11,126 nt of DNA. Source: Bacteroidales bacterium. Its GTDB lineage: Bacteria; Bacteroidota; Bacteroidia; Bacteroidales; Muribaculaceae. The DNA lies in assembly GCA_900767075.1 (NCBI GenBank), contig CAAFXX010000389.1, positions 1 through 11,126 on the forward strand, written 5' to 3'. A model generated the notes under the pieces. The model was not told the DNA's origin. It made no database searches and saw only the letters and a list, made by a program, of their open reading frames with translations. Made by a program: the position numbers and the translations under genes. Below are positions 5,490 to 11,126 of the stretch, in pieces; position 1 is the first letter of the stretch, and the number at the start of each line of letters is the position of its first letter.

Positions 5490-5605
5490 TGTCCAGACGC
5501 GACCCGACATTCGTGTTCGCATTCGATGCATCGTTATTCGCATTCGCGTACGACACGCCGCCATTCGCATTCGCGTTGTTGTTGCCGCGATAGACCACAC
5601 GGCCT
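5490..5605 (-). repeat. DGR template repeat (TR)
   Basis: On the minus strand this segment is packed with AAC and AAT codons. Its reading frame includes VVYRGNNNANANGGVSYA followed by NANNDASNANTNVGSRL, the pattern of a DGR template for the C-terminal (formylglycine/C-type-lectin-fold) variable region of a receptor-binding protein. Adenine-specific mutagenesis of AAY codons gives many amino acids without stop codons. It lies about 210 bp upstream of the RT start, on the same strand. The frame has no good start codon (only a TTG inside the promoter-like box), which fits a non-coding template rather than a gene. I found no matching variable repeat in the window. Repeat ends are approximate. Confidence 0.75.
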
Positions 5606-5631
5606 ATTGATGGACACCGCCTTACAGACTG

Positions 5632-5639
5632 CAAATTTA
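5632..5639 (-). promoter_or_regulatory. -7 box upstream of the template repeat
   Basis: TAAATTTG on the minus strand matches TAnnTTTG and lies about 30 bp before the template repeat, right after the holin-like gene. It could start the template RNA and RT transcript. No clear -33 element is seen. Confidence 0.45.
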
Positions 5640-5670
5640 CACATAATTCGTCGTTCCAGATGGAATTATG

Positions 5671-5904
5671 TTAAAATATAAGCCAGAACAGTGCGGCGAG
5701 ACCACCTCCGGACAGGGTCATGAGGAAGTCTATCCAGTCCCAGGGGCAACCGTGAAGTTTGTCCTTGAGCTCAAGACAAGCACCGGCGACACAGGCTGAG
5801 TAGAGTGCCGGATAAACGCCGAGAGCGAGAAGTCCGACAATCAGACCACCGACGAGATGCTTGTATCGGTTGGATTTTTTGAGAAATGAGATAATTTTTT
5901 CCAT
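5671..5904 (-). CDS. Small two-helix membrane protein, holin-like
   Basis: A 77-residue protein from ATG 5904, which is preferred over a longer frame to 5985 because the sequence becomes membrane-protein-like from MEKIISFLKKSNRYKHL. Two hydrophobic segments are visible, about 17-43 (LVGGLIVGLLALGVYPALYS and following) and about 57-76 (with TLSGGGLAALFWLIF), separated by a short loop with charged ELKDKL and GCPWDW. The C-terminus ends in the membrane. Small proteins of this kind are common in gut Bacteroidales phages and are often placed with lysis genes, so a holin or other inner-membrane lysis role is likely. No endolysin is present in the window. The gene lies after MuF and before the DGR on the same strand, and its stop is in frame with the template repeat reading frame, probably by chance. 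Confidence 0.7.
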   Translation of the reverse strand: MEKIISFLKKSNRYKHLVGGLIVGLLALGVYPALYSACVAGACLELKDKLHGCPWDWIDFLMTLSGGGLAALFWLIF

Positions 5905-5927
5905 AAACTTTTGTATGTCAGAAATTG

Positions 5928-5941
5928 TTTGTAATTTTGCA
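5928..5941 (+). promoter_or_regulatory. Plus-strand promoter-like element, copy 2
   Basis: TTTGTAATTTTGCA, identical to 3300-3313, with the -7 box TAATTTTG at 5932-5939. Here a TTTG at 5910-5913 lies 18 bp upstream, close to the expected -33 distance for Bacteroidetes promoters. It points to the right, away from the holin-like gene and antisense to the MuF gene. Confidence 0.55.
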
Positions 5942-5944
5942 CAA

Positions 5945-6018
5945 AGACCTCCGAAAAGACGCGATAACTTCAAGTCGTGAGGCATTAAAGCCGTGGCTAT
6001 GTCATGGCTTTATTTTTT
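5945..6018 (+). ncRNA. Candidate plus-strand small RNA with intrinsic terminator
   Basis: A promoter-like element at 5910-5939 would start a transcript near 5945 that ends at a clear intrinsic terminator: TAAAGCC (5986-5992) pairs with GGCTTTA (6006-6012), followed directly by six T (6013-6018). This gives an RNA of about 75 nt with no evident ORF. The T-run is only on the plus strand, so the terminator does not serve the minus-strand MuF gene, whose 3' end it overlaps. The RNA would be antisense to the MuF 3' end and the MuF-holin junction. Confidence 0.5.
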
Positions 6019-7363
6019 GCAGTTCCTCAAGGATTGCTTCTCTTGAGCCATGTTCCGGGCCTATGCGCACCGCTTTACCACCCATGATGACGTAGCATTC
6101 CTTTATTGTGCCGGAAGTGAAATCTTCCCTTCTCCAATCGATTTTCTTTGCCAGTTCCGAGAGGTTGATGCGCTTGCCGCCCATCCTCATGTCAAGGTCA
6201 ATGACAACAACCTCACATCCTTGAGCTTTAGCCTTGGAGAATCCATCGGAAACGCCGTTAATGGAACGTATCCCCTTGCGGTCCCCGATTAAGCCATTTA
6301 TAAGGTATTCCGGATTCTTAACTCCGTGTCCTATGACATGTTCGCGAATTTTTATCTCCATGGTCGGGAATGATGACAGGAGGGAATATGCTGCGCGGGT
6401 ATTTTCCTTTACCTCGGTCTTGTCGGCACTGGTACTTGTTTTTAGTCTTTCTCCATAGACGGGGTCGGTTTTGCACTGACGCAGTTCTTCGCAACGATGA
6501 ATTAGAACACATGCCCGGCACACTTCATTGTCTGGCACGAAAGCGGCGAGTTTTCCGGATTTCCCGCCTTTTGCAATGGGACAAGTGGTGCATTTGCGGA
6601 TGGTGTAAGGATTATAATCAGGAACCGATTTGCCTTCCTTGCCGGCGTTGAACCGGAAGATGCCCTTTGTGTCACGCTGCAGAGCCTCGTCGCCAAGGCG
6701 CATCGCCTCGTCATGGTTCGTGGCCGGATATTTTGACTTGCGTACCTGAACCACTGTGCAGCGGCAGTTCCAGCCATTAGGCGGGTAGAATTCCTCCCAG
6801 AACGAATCGGACGGCGGGAGTGTCACCCGGTCAAGCGCAGCATGTTCCGGACGCACTTTGTCATCGCGCTGGGTGCGGTACTGGAGATTATAGCGGTCGC
6901 CGTCGCGCATGAACTGCTCCCAGCGTCCTGCCATCTCAGCCGATGCACTTACGAAGTTGTACTCGGCCCGGAGGTAGTTGGCGTTATATGTAGAGTCAAT
7001 GCTTTGAACATCGTTCAAAAACTGTTCAAACGGCTTTCTATTGCCATTCTCATCGAGCAATGACGGGAAGGCCTCATGCAGTTCATGGAAAGCCTTCATG
7101 CCGGAAAAGATGTAATTGGACCGGGTTAAACGCCGGCGCATACCTTCGGTCATGCTCACCTTCTCAAAAGCCGAGTCCATCGCCGACGCATGGGTGCTGA
7201 CGAACTCCTGCACGGTCGGGTCGGCCACCAGTTCCACCCGGAATTCGGCACCTTTCTCCTTGAAAAGGGACTTCATCATGCCGGTGAACAGGGATGACAG
7301 CCGCTTGCGCATGTCATCGGACGGCGCCGCCAGAGTCTCAAGCTCCGGCATACCTTCAAGCAA
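6002..7363 (-). CDS. MuF (gpF/SPP1 gp7) minor head protein with Cys cluster and C-terminal extra domain
   Basis: A minor head protein of the Mu gpF/SPP1 gp7 family (PF04233), which works with the portal in head assembly. The family core is at about 162-207 (numbered from the TTG at 7363): YRTQRDDKVRPEHAALD, then FYPPNGWNCRCTVVQV, with its conserved Asp, His, Asn-Gly-Trp and Cys-Arg-Cys. A cysteine cluster follows (C258, C261, C282, C285, C291, C297), probably metal-binding. The last 125 or so residues (325-453) include MEIKIREHVIGHGVKN, CEVVVIDLDM and ECYVIMGGKAVRI. This layout resembles the Barnase-EndoU-ColicinE5/D-RelE (BECR) nuclease-like domains known to be fused to MuF. The start is unclear: there is TTG 7363 and ATG 7351, but the frame is open and protein-like back to 7438. 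It may be reached by a -1 frameshift from the portal gene. Confidence 0.88.
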   Translation of the reverse strand: MLEGMPELETLAAPSDDMRKRLSSLFTGMMKSLFKEKGAEFRVELVADPTVQEFVSTHASAMDSAFEKVSMTEGMRRRLTRSNYIFSGMKAFHELHEAFPSLLDENGNRKPFEQFLNDVQSIDSTYNANYLRAEYNFVSASAEMAGRWEQFMRDGDRYNLQYRTQRDDKVRPEHAALDRVTLPPSDSFWEEFYPPNGWNCRCTVVQVRKSKYPATNHDEAMRLGDEALQRDTKGIFRFNAGKEGKSVPDYNPYTIRKCTTCPIAKGGKSGKLAAFVPDNEVCRACVLIHRCEELRQCKTDPVYGERLKTSTSADKTEVKENTRAAYSLLSSFPTMEIKIREHVIGHGVKNPEYLINGLIGDRKGIRSINGVSDGFSKAKAQGCEVVVIDLDMRMGGKRINLSELAKKIDWRREDFTSGTIKECYVIMGGKAVRIGPEHGSREAILEELQKIKP

Positions 7364-7383
7364 TCGGGTATAGCGTCGGTGCA

Positions 7384-7417
7384 GCCCCTCATAGTCAGAG
7401 GGGCCTAATCGAAAAAA
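7384..7417 (-). promoter_or_regulatory. Candidate -1 frameshift signal, portal to MuF
   Basis: In the portal frame the end reads AAT TTT TTC GAT TAG. The heptamer T TTT TTC (7417-7411) is an X XXY YYZ slippery site. Six bases later comes a hairpin with a 7-bp, GC-rich stem, GCCCCTC (7404-7398) and GAGGGGC (7390-7384), with a 7-nt loop. A -1 slip bypasses the TAG and reads directly into the MuF frame. There is no T-run after the stem on either strand, so it is not an intrinsic terminator. Confidence 0.6.
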
Positions 7418-8685
7418 TTCTTCCCGGGCTTTCTGGAGTCATCCTTGTCGCCTTTGTCATCATCCTTGCCATCGCCATCATCAGGCCCGGGCAAAGCCAC
7501 CGGGTTTCGGCGCTCTCCCACAGGCATACCGTATTTGTCGGCGAAATAAGACGGGTCCACCTCATAGCGGTCGGCAATCATGGTCTCGTAGGCTACCTGC
7601 TGTTCCGGCGTATAGTCCACGGCATCGTCCCACTCAAAGCGCAGACCCTTTACCGGGAACCCATGCATAACCATGAGAGGAATAAGCTGATTGTTTATGA
7701 TATCGCGGAGCATGTCGCGGTCGGACTCCACGAGGTTCATGAACACCTGCAGGTGCGTCTGAGACTGTGACAGCGAGGAACCGTCCTCGATGGTCATGGT
7801 CTGACCTATCACCAGTTTGGAGATTTCGGAATTGGAGCGGTCGATGCGCTTGTCATAAACATTGAAGGCATCCCCTTTGCCTGACTCCACGAACTGAATC
7901 TCCGTTTCCATGCCGGATACCATACCCTGACTGGCGCCACCGTTGTATATCATATCCTCCAGTCGCTTGAACTCCTTGGGGTCGCGTGTCGATGTGCGGG
8001 CGATGCGCCAGGGCATGCCGAAGATCTCGGCGAAGCAGTCCCAGAATGACATTGCGTGCTTCTTCGGAATCGTGTGTAGCGCAGCTTTCAGCAGCAGCCC
8101 GAGGTCATCGGGGCGTCCGGCTTCAATCAGCCAGTCACGATATGGGCGCTCCCGGTACTCGCTCCCGGACTCCCAGTTCATGCCGACACGGGACACCACG
8201 CGGCCTTTCTCCGGGATGACGTGCTTGCGGGGGATAAGGGTGACGCCGGAGAATGCCGGATGACCGTCGCCGTCAGTAACGACATCGCCAAGTTCAATCA
8301 GCGAATGACCGTACCAAATAGACTCAAGGCACAGGCGGCACAAATCCTTGAACCAGGACTGGTCGAAAAGATGCTCCGCAGTCTCGTCCTGTTCGCCTTT
8401 CTCATTTACGAGTTTGAACGAGCGCGACATGACGAACCCCACGCGCTGCTGTATGCAGCCGGAAAGATGCGAGTCGGTCATGGCGTCCCGGTAGATGTCG
8501 TAGAGCTTCTGCCGGTTCGGATGGCGCGGATCAATGGCGCTTTGCCATGCCCGGCGCCAGTCTTCAATATCGTTCTTTGTAAAAAATTCGGCGTAGCGGT
8601 GCAGCTCCATGATGATGGAGGTCTGCTTGACTGCCTTGGCACGGCTTTCCTGTTCAGCCCTGCGTTGTCTGGATTTTCTGCTCAT
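7405..8685 (-). CDS. Mu gp29-like portal protein (DUF935)
   Basis: A 426-residue portal protein of the Mu gp29 family (DUF935), forming the dodecameric ring through which DNA enters the head. Recognisable features are an N-terminal Arg/Lys-rich tail, the early block HPNRQKLYDIYRDAMTDSHL (about 53-72), SGCIQQRVGFVMSRSF (about 73-88), the conserved core ESIWYGHSLIELGDV (about 120-134), a wing/stem region in the middle, and the TMTIEDGSSLSQSQTHLQVF block (about 296-315) leading into the portal helices. The C-terminus is acidic and lysine-rich (DDGDGKDDDKGDKDDSRKPG), typical of portal tails. The start ATG is 3 bp after the gp36 stop. Its stop at 7405 sits inside a slippery site and hairpin arrangement that may create a portal-MuF fusion of 894 residues. 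Confidence 0.92.
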   Translation of the reverse strand: MSRKSRQRRAEQESRAKAVKQTSIIMELHRYAEFFTKNDIEDWRRAWQSAIDPRHPNRQKLYDIYRDAMTDSHLSGCIQQRVGFVMSRSFKLVNEKGEQDETAEHLFDQSWFKDLCRLCLESIWYGHSLIELGDVVTDGDGHPAFSGVTLIPRKHVIPEKGRVVSRVGMNWESGSEYRERPYRDWLIEAGRPDDLGLLLKAALHTIPKKHAMSFWDCFAEIFGMPWRIARTSTRDPKEFKRLEDMIYNGGASQGMVSGMETEIQFVESGKGDAFNVYDKRIDRSNSEISKLVIGQTMTIEDGSSLSQSQTHLQVFMNLVESDRDMLRDIINNQLIPLMVMHGFPVKGLRFEWDDAVDYTPEQQVAYETMIADRYEVDPSYFADKYGMPVGERRNPVALPGPDDGDGKDDDKGDKDDSRKPGKNFFD

Positions 8686-8688
8686 ATC

Positions 8689-9105
8689 CTACCAGTCGTG
8701 TCTAAGTTTGGGTGAAGAGTGAAATGATGTACCAAAACCGGAGGAGCCGTCTTCGGCCTCTTTCAAGGGTAAGTCCGGAATGATTTTGCCGGCCTGCACA
8801 CCTTCGAGCCATTTGATTGCCCGGTCGTAACGTTCCTTGCGAATCTCGCTGCCCATCTTCTGGGGTTGCGAGGCAGTTAGATGGTATAGAACGATGTCGG
8901 CGGTGTACATGACGATGAGCCGGTTCCGGTCATCGCCCGAAGCCGAGAAAACGGCATCGGTATCATATACCGGGCGCAGGTAGCCGGCAATCTCCTCCAT
9001 AGCCTCAGCCTCGGCATTGGCAATATTCTCCGGCGAAGACTGCGATATCACTTTCAGGGCAGCCTCGCCGATGACAACCCGGTAATCCTCATTGTCTATA
9101 AACAT
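8689..9105 (-). CDS. Mu gp36-like head protein (DUF1320)
   Basis: A 138-residue protein counted from ATG 9105, with an alternative GTG at 9114 that overlaps the terminase stop. It belongs to the DUF1320 family (Mu gp36), a head-assembly or head-tail connector component. The signature is an N-terminal FIDNEDYRVVIGEAAL, a helix-turn with AEAEAMEEIAGYLRPVYD, then RNRLIVMYTADIVLYHLTA and a C-terminal YDRAIKWLEGVQAGKI. These match the helical fold of connector adaptor proteins, with the Tyr-rich IVMYTADIVLYHL helix the best landmark. The residues after KIIPDLPL are poorly conserved. The ATG lies 2 bp after the terminase TGA. In Mu the gp36 gene lies downstream, near the major head protein, so its place between terminase and portal is a local rearrangement. 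Confidence 0.85.
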   Translation of the reverse strand: MFIDNEDYRVVIGEAALKVISQSSPENIANAEAEAMEEIAGYLRPVYDTDAVFSASGDDRNRLIVMYTADIVLYHLTASQPQKMGSEIRKERYDRAIKWLEGVQAGKIIPDLPLKEAEDGSSGFGTSFHSSPKLRHDW

Positions 9106-9107
9106 AA

Positions 9108-10670
9108 TCACCACATATTTTTAGGGGAGCGACGCGGAATCGCCACCGGTTTGAAAATTTCTTGTCGTGTATTGCGCTGCAGGAACCATATAGCGCCTTC
9201 GTCGGCATCCGGCGCATCGTCATGGACGCGGGAACCCCGCTCGAGAGCGAGAGTCTGTTCAATGCCGACCTGCATGTCCGGGGAATCCTTGAGTGCCTCG
9301 TTGTAGAATACGAAGCCACGCTCCCAAAGAGGCGAAACCGCCTCGATGCGCTGAATCTTCTCCGGCTTGCTGCGTTTGTCCGGAAGAATCGGAAGCTGGT
9401 AGCCTCTGATGTTCCCCTCGGCAGCAAACTCGTCCAGGATGATATCCTGCATGAAATTCGCCTCCATGAAGAATGAAATGGACACACGGTCGCGGGTACG
9501 CTCGTATAGGTCATAAAGCCACCGCACCATTCCGGACACCGTGTCCTGGCGGACATAGCAGTCTATGAGATGCAGCTCGGTTCCGATTTTGCCCCACAGG
9601 CGGCATGCCTTGTAGTCGTTGGCAGTGGTCGATTTAAAGGAAGGGTCGGTATAGCACACGAGCATGTCGTACTTCTCCAGTTTGGGCAGACGCTTGTAGC
9701 GTATCCATTCATGGCGAAAGATGGAGCCGTCGTTGATGGGGTTGTGCATCATCTCCTTGTTCCAGGCACGATAGCCGACAAAATCGGCGTATGCCTGGGC
9801 TTCCTCACGGGTCCACTTCTCCTTCCAGACAGGATTCCCGTTCTTATCCACAGCCTTAATCTCCGACACATATACGCCGCGTGTGGCGCACATATTGGCC
9901 AGGACGGAACATTTGGATATAAGGTTGCCTACCATTATAAAGCGGCCGCGACCGACATCCAGGGCGCCGAAAAGAGCCTCCTTGACCCAATCAGTCAAGT
10001 CCTTCACACGCTTTTCATTGCGGCACAGCTCGTCATCGTCAAGGTCATCGATCACGATGTAGTCAGGGCGTGACTCGCGGTCGCGCAGACCGCGTGGTGA
10101 CTGTCCGCGACCCACAGCGAGGAACTTGGAACCGCCCTGAGTCTTGAACTCGCCCTCGGTCCATTCGCCGAGGTTTTTCTGCTCTCCGAAGTCGGAGATG
10201 ATACGCTGGTTGAACTCAAGCTCGGCCTGGATGTCGGCGAGAAGTCGGTTTGCGCTGTCCTGGCTTTTACCCACAACAACCATAAAGCTGATGAGCCTTT
10301 TGGGCTGGAACATCAGCCACAGGGGGAGGAAGATGTCAAAATGGGTGGACTTGGCATGACCGCGAGGCCATTTGAAGACCGCTTTAAGGTTCGGGGTATT
10401 GCGCACCTTCAAGGCGGCGGCATTATGAAACGGAGCGTTGTGGATGACCTTGATCGGTTCGCCCGTCGTCTTGTCGCGCAATGTCAGATAGTGGGGAAAG
10501 TAGTATTCACAGAAAGCCGCATAATTTGAAAGCAGCCGGCGAATGCGTTTGTCACGCTCGGCGGCTGACTCCTTGGCGACCGACATTGTAACCGGCGTCA
10601 GCGAATTGACGCGCTTGCAATGGTCCCGCCATTCCTCGTATGCTTTCTTTATCTCAGCTGCGGATGCCAT
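9108..10670 (-). CDS. Large terminase subunit (Mu gp28-like)
   Basis: A 520-residue DNA-packaging motor protein with an N-terminal ATPase and a C-terminal nuclease. ATPase motifs: the Walker A-like FKWPRGHAKST (99-109), which has the terminase form with Arg and His before GKST-type AKST; the Walker B YIVIDDLDDDE (204-214); and a coupling motif GRFIMVGNL (242-250). Nuclease motifs, RNase H fold: YTDPSF with Asp342, FFMEANF with Glu403, and HDDAPDADEG with Asp484/485 and Asp488. Length and order match Mu gp28-type terminases. The start ATG follows the small-subunit TGA by one base, and its own stop (9108) lies 2 bp before the gp36 ATG, so translation is tightly coupled. Nothing suggests inactivation. 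Confidence 0.95.
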   Translation of the reverse strand: MASAAEIKKAYEEWRDHCKRVNSLTPVTMSVAKESAAERDKRIRRLLSNYAAFCEYYFPHYLTLRDKTTGEPIKVIHNAPFHNAAALKVRNTPNLKAVFKWPRGHAKSTHFDIFLPLWLMFQPKRLISFMVVVGKSQDSANRLLADIQAELEFNQRIISDFGEQKNLGEWTEGEFKTQGGSKFLAVGRGQSPRGLRDRESRPDYIVIDDLDDDELCRNEKRVKDLTDWVKEALFGALDVGRGRFIMVGNLISKCSVLANMCATRGVYVSEIKAVDKNGNPVWKEKWTREEAQAYADFVGYRAWNKEMMHNPINDGSIFRHEWIRYKRLPKLEKYDMLVCYTDPSFKSTTANDYKACRLWGKIGTELHLIDCYVRQDTVSGMVRWLYDLYERTRDRVSISFFMEANFMQDIILDEFAAEGNIRGYQLPILPDKRSKPEKIQRIEAVSPLWERGFVFYNEALKDSPDMQVGIEQTLALERGSRVHDDAPDADEGAIWFLQRNTRQEIFKPVAIPRRSPKNMW

Positions 10671-10671
10671 A

Positions 10672-11106
10672 TCACTTCAGCTGATTGGAGCCCATTGACT
10701 CGATGATATACTTGTCCTGGTACTTGTTGATGGTCTTAATAAGTTCCGGCGTGACTTCCGGGTCGGTAGCCGCCCTATATTCAAGCCACCGGGAGAAAGC
10801 CATGAAGACCTCGATCGCGTCAATGACATTGGCCTTCTTGTCGAGTTTCTCTATGACGGCTGACAGTTTCGACAGCTTGTCGGCCAGACCGGCAGTCGCC
10901 GCGATATCATCGGAGGCATTCACCTGCTCGATGAGTTTGTCTATGGTCATGAGCAGCTTGTTTACAAGTTCCGGGCGCGTGATGCTTTTTGCAGCACGCG
11001 CTTCCTTCCATCCGTCAGCGGCGCACCATTTGGAGATGGTGACGCGGGATACATCCACCTTATCGGCAATCTCGGTCATCTCCATGCCGGAGAGAAACAA
11101 GGCCCT
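10672..11106 (-). CDS. Small terminase subunit, 5'-truncated by the library end
   Basis: About 144 residues of the C-terminal part of a small terminase. An HTH near its N-terminus (TEIADKVDVSRVTISKWCAA) would bind packaging sites on DNA. This is followed by a long helical region (ELVNKLLMTIDKLIEQVNAS, LSKLSAVIEKLDKKANVIDA) suitable for oligomerisation, and a C-terminal helix ending MGSNQLK. It resembles the Mu-like small terminase (DUF1804-type). The stop lies one base before the large-terminase start, a standard arrangement. The frame continues to 11121 through a GTG, but the five codons at 11107-11121 are adapter sequence. The true start lies beyond the insert, so the gene is partial. Confidence 0.85.
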   Translation of the reverse strand, partial: RALFLSGMEMTEIADKVDVSRVTISKWCAADGWKEARAAKSITRPELVNKLLMTIDKLIEQVNASDDIAATAGLADKLSKLSAVIEKLDKKANVIDAIEVFMAFSRWLEYRAATDPEVTPELIKTINKYQDKYIIESMGSNQLK

Positions 11107-11126
11107 AGATCGGAAGAGCACACGTC
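11107..11126 (+). other. Illumina TruSeq adapter (not biological)
   Basis: AGATCGGAAGAGCACACGTC is the start of the Illumina TruSeq read-1 3' adapter. The biological insert ends at 11106. An ORF running through it has a false start. Confidence 0.97.

Noticed and set aside
5510..5585. Short repeated GCGAATGCGAAT units as a CRISPR or tandem-repeat array
   Set aside because: The units are 6-12 bp with no regular spacers, and they follow the Ala-Asn codon pattern of the template repeat.
5368..5634. An 88-residue Asn-rich frame as a protein gene (formylglycine-enzyme-like fragment)
   Set aside because: Its only start is a TTG inside the promoter-like box, it has no N-terminal domain, and it fits a non-coding DGR template repeat. 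It is in frame with the upstream holin-like gene, but a TAA separates them.
5905..5985. Longer N-terminus for the holin-like gene (start at 5985)
   Set aside because: The added 27 residues overlap the candidate RNA and do not look like part of a small membrane protein. The ATG at 5904 gives the expected start.
7384..7404. Hairpin after the portal gene as an intrinsic terminator
   Set aside because: No T-run follows the stem on either strand, and the head operon continues through it.
7405..7770. Plus-strand ORF from 7294 covering the portal/MuF junction
   Set aside because: No recognisable protein pattern; opposite to well-supported portal and MuF genes.
9570..10073. Plus-strand 167-residue ORF across the terminase
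   Set aside because: Antisense shadow of a gene with unambiguous Walker and nuclease motifs.

Overview
The window is a fragment of a Mu-like (transposable, Mu-type head) bacteriophage or prophage whose host is most likely in the Bacteroidales. The phage assignment rests on recognisable Mu-type families: small and large terminase, gp36 (DUF1320), gp29-type portal (DUF935), gpF/SPP1 gp7 minor head protein and gpG virion morphogenesis protein. The host assignment rests on TAnnTTTG-type -7 boxes (positions 3000-3007 and 5632-5639 on the minus strand, 3304-3311 and 5932-5939 on the plus strand), weak or absent Shine-Dalgarno sequences, and an RT/DGR and small membrane protein of kinds common in gut Bacteroidales phages. 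GC content is about 50% by eye, with a clearly AT-richer gene at 642-911. Bases 1-33 and 11107-11126 are Illumina adapter, so the real insert is 34-11106 and both end genes are truncated by library construction.

Layout, right to left on the minus strand: small terminase (partial, to 10672), large terminase (9108-10670), gp36-like protein (8689-9105), portal (7405-8685), MuF minor head protein (6002-7363), holin-like membrane protein (5671-5904), a diversity-generating retroelement made of a template repeat (about 5490-5605) and a reverse transcriptase (3977-5281), a DUF4376-like protein (3486-3971), a structured non-coding stretch (3289-3485), a small HTH protein (3046-3288), then a promoter and a translationally coupled pair: a thymidylate-synthase-fold enzyme (2334-2978) and a D12-class adenine methyltransferase (1483-2337). 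On the plus strand, 35-1387 holds the end of an unknown gene, gpG, a small Cys-rich protein and a tail-terminator-like protein, all joined by ATGA overlaps. The two gene blocks converge on a hairpin at 1423-1455.

How the genes work together: the terminases package DNA through the portal, gp36 and MuF act in head assembly and completion, and gpG and the 908-1387 product probably act at the head-tail junction or tail. The RT and template repeat should diversify a receptor-binding protein whose variable repeat lies outside the window. The TS-fold enzyme and the methyltransferase look like a DNA-modification pair.

The most interesting points are: (i) an apparent -1 programmed frameshift signal (slippery U UUU UUC, 6-nt spacer, GC hairpin) at the portal stop codon that would fuse portal to MuF; (ii) a TS-fold enzyme with catalytic Glu, Cys and Arg intact but the dUMP-selecting Asn replaced by Asp, as in dCMP hydroxymethylases, and missing the usual C-terminal tail; (iii) two plus-strand RNA candidates, one an elaborate branched structure at 3316-3431, both preceded by the same 14-bp promoter-like sequence; (iv) a MuF protein with a Cys cluster and a C-terminal domain that may be a BECR-type nuclease; and (v) a small AT-rich gene flanked by 15-bp direct repeats that sit exactly on its start/stop overlaps.
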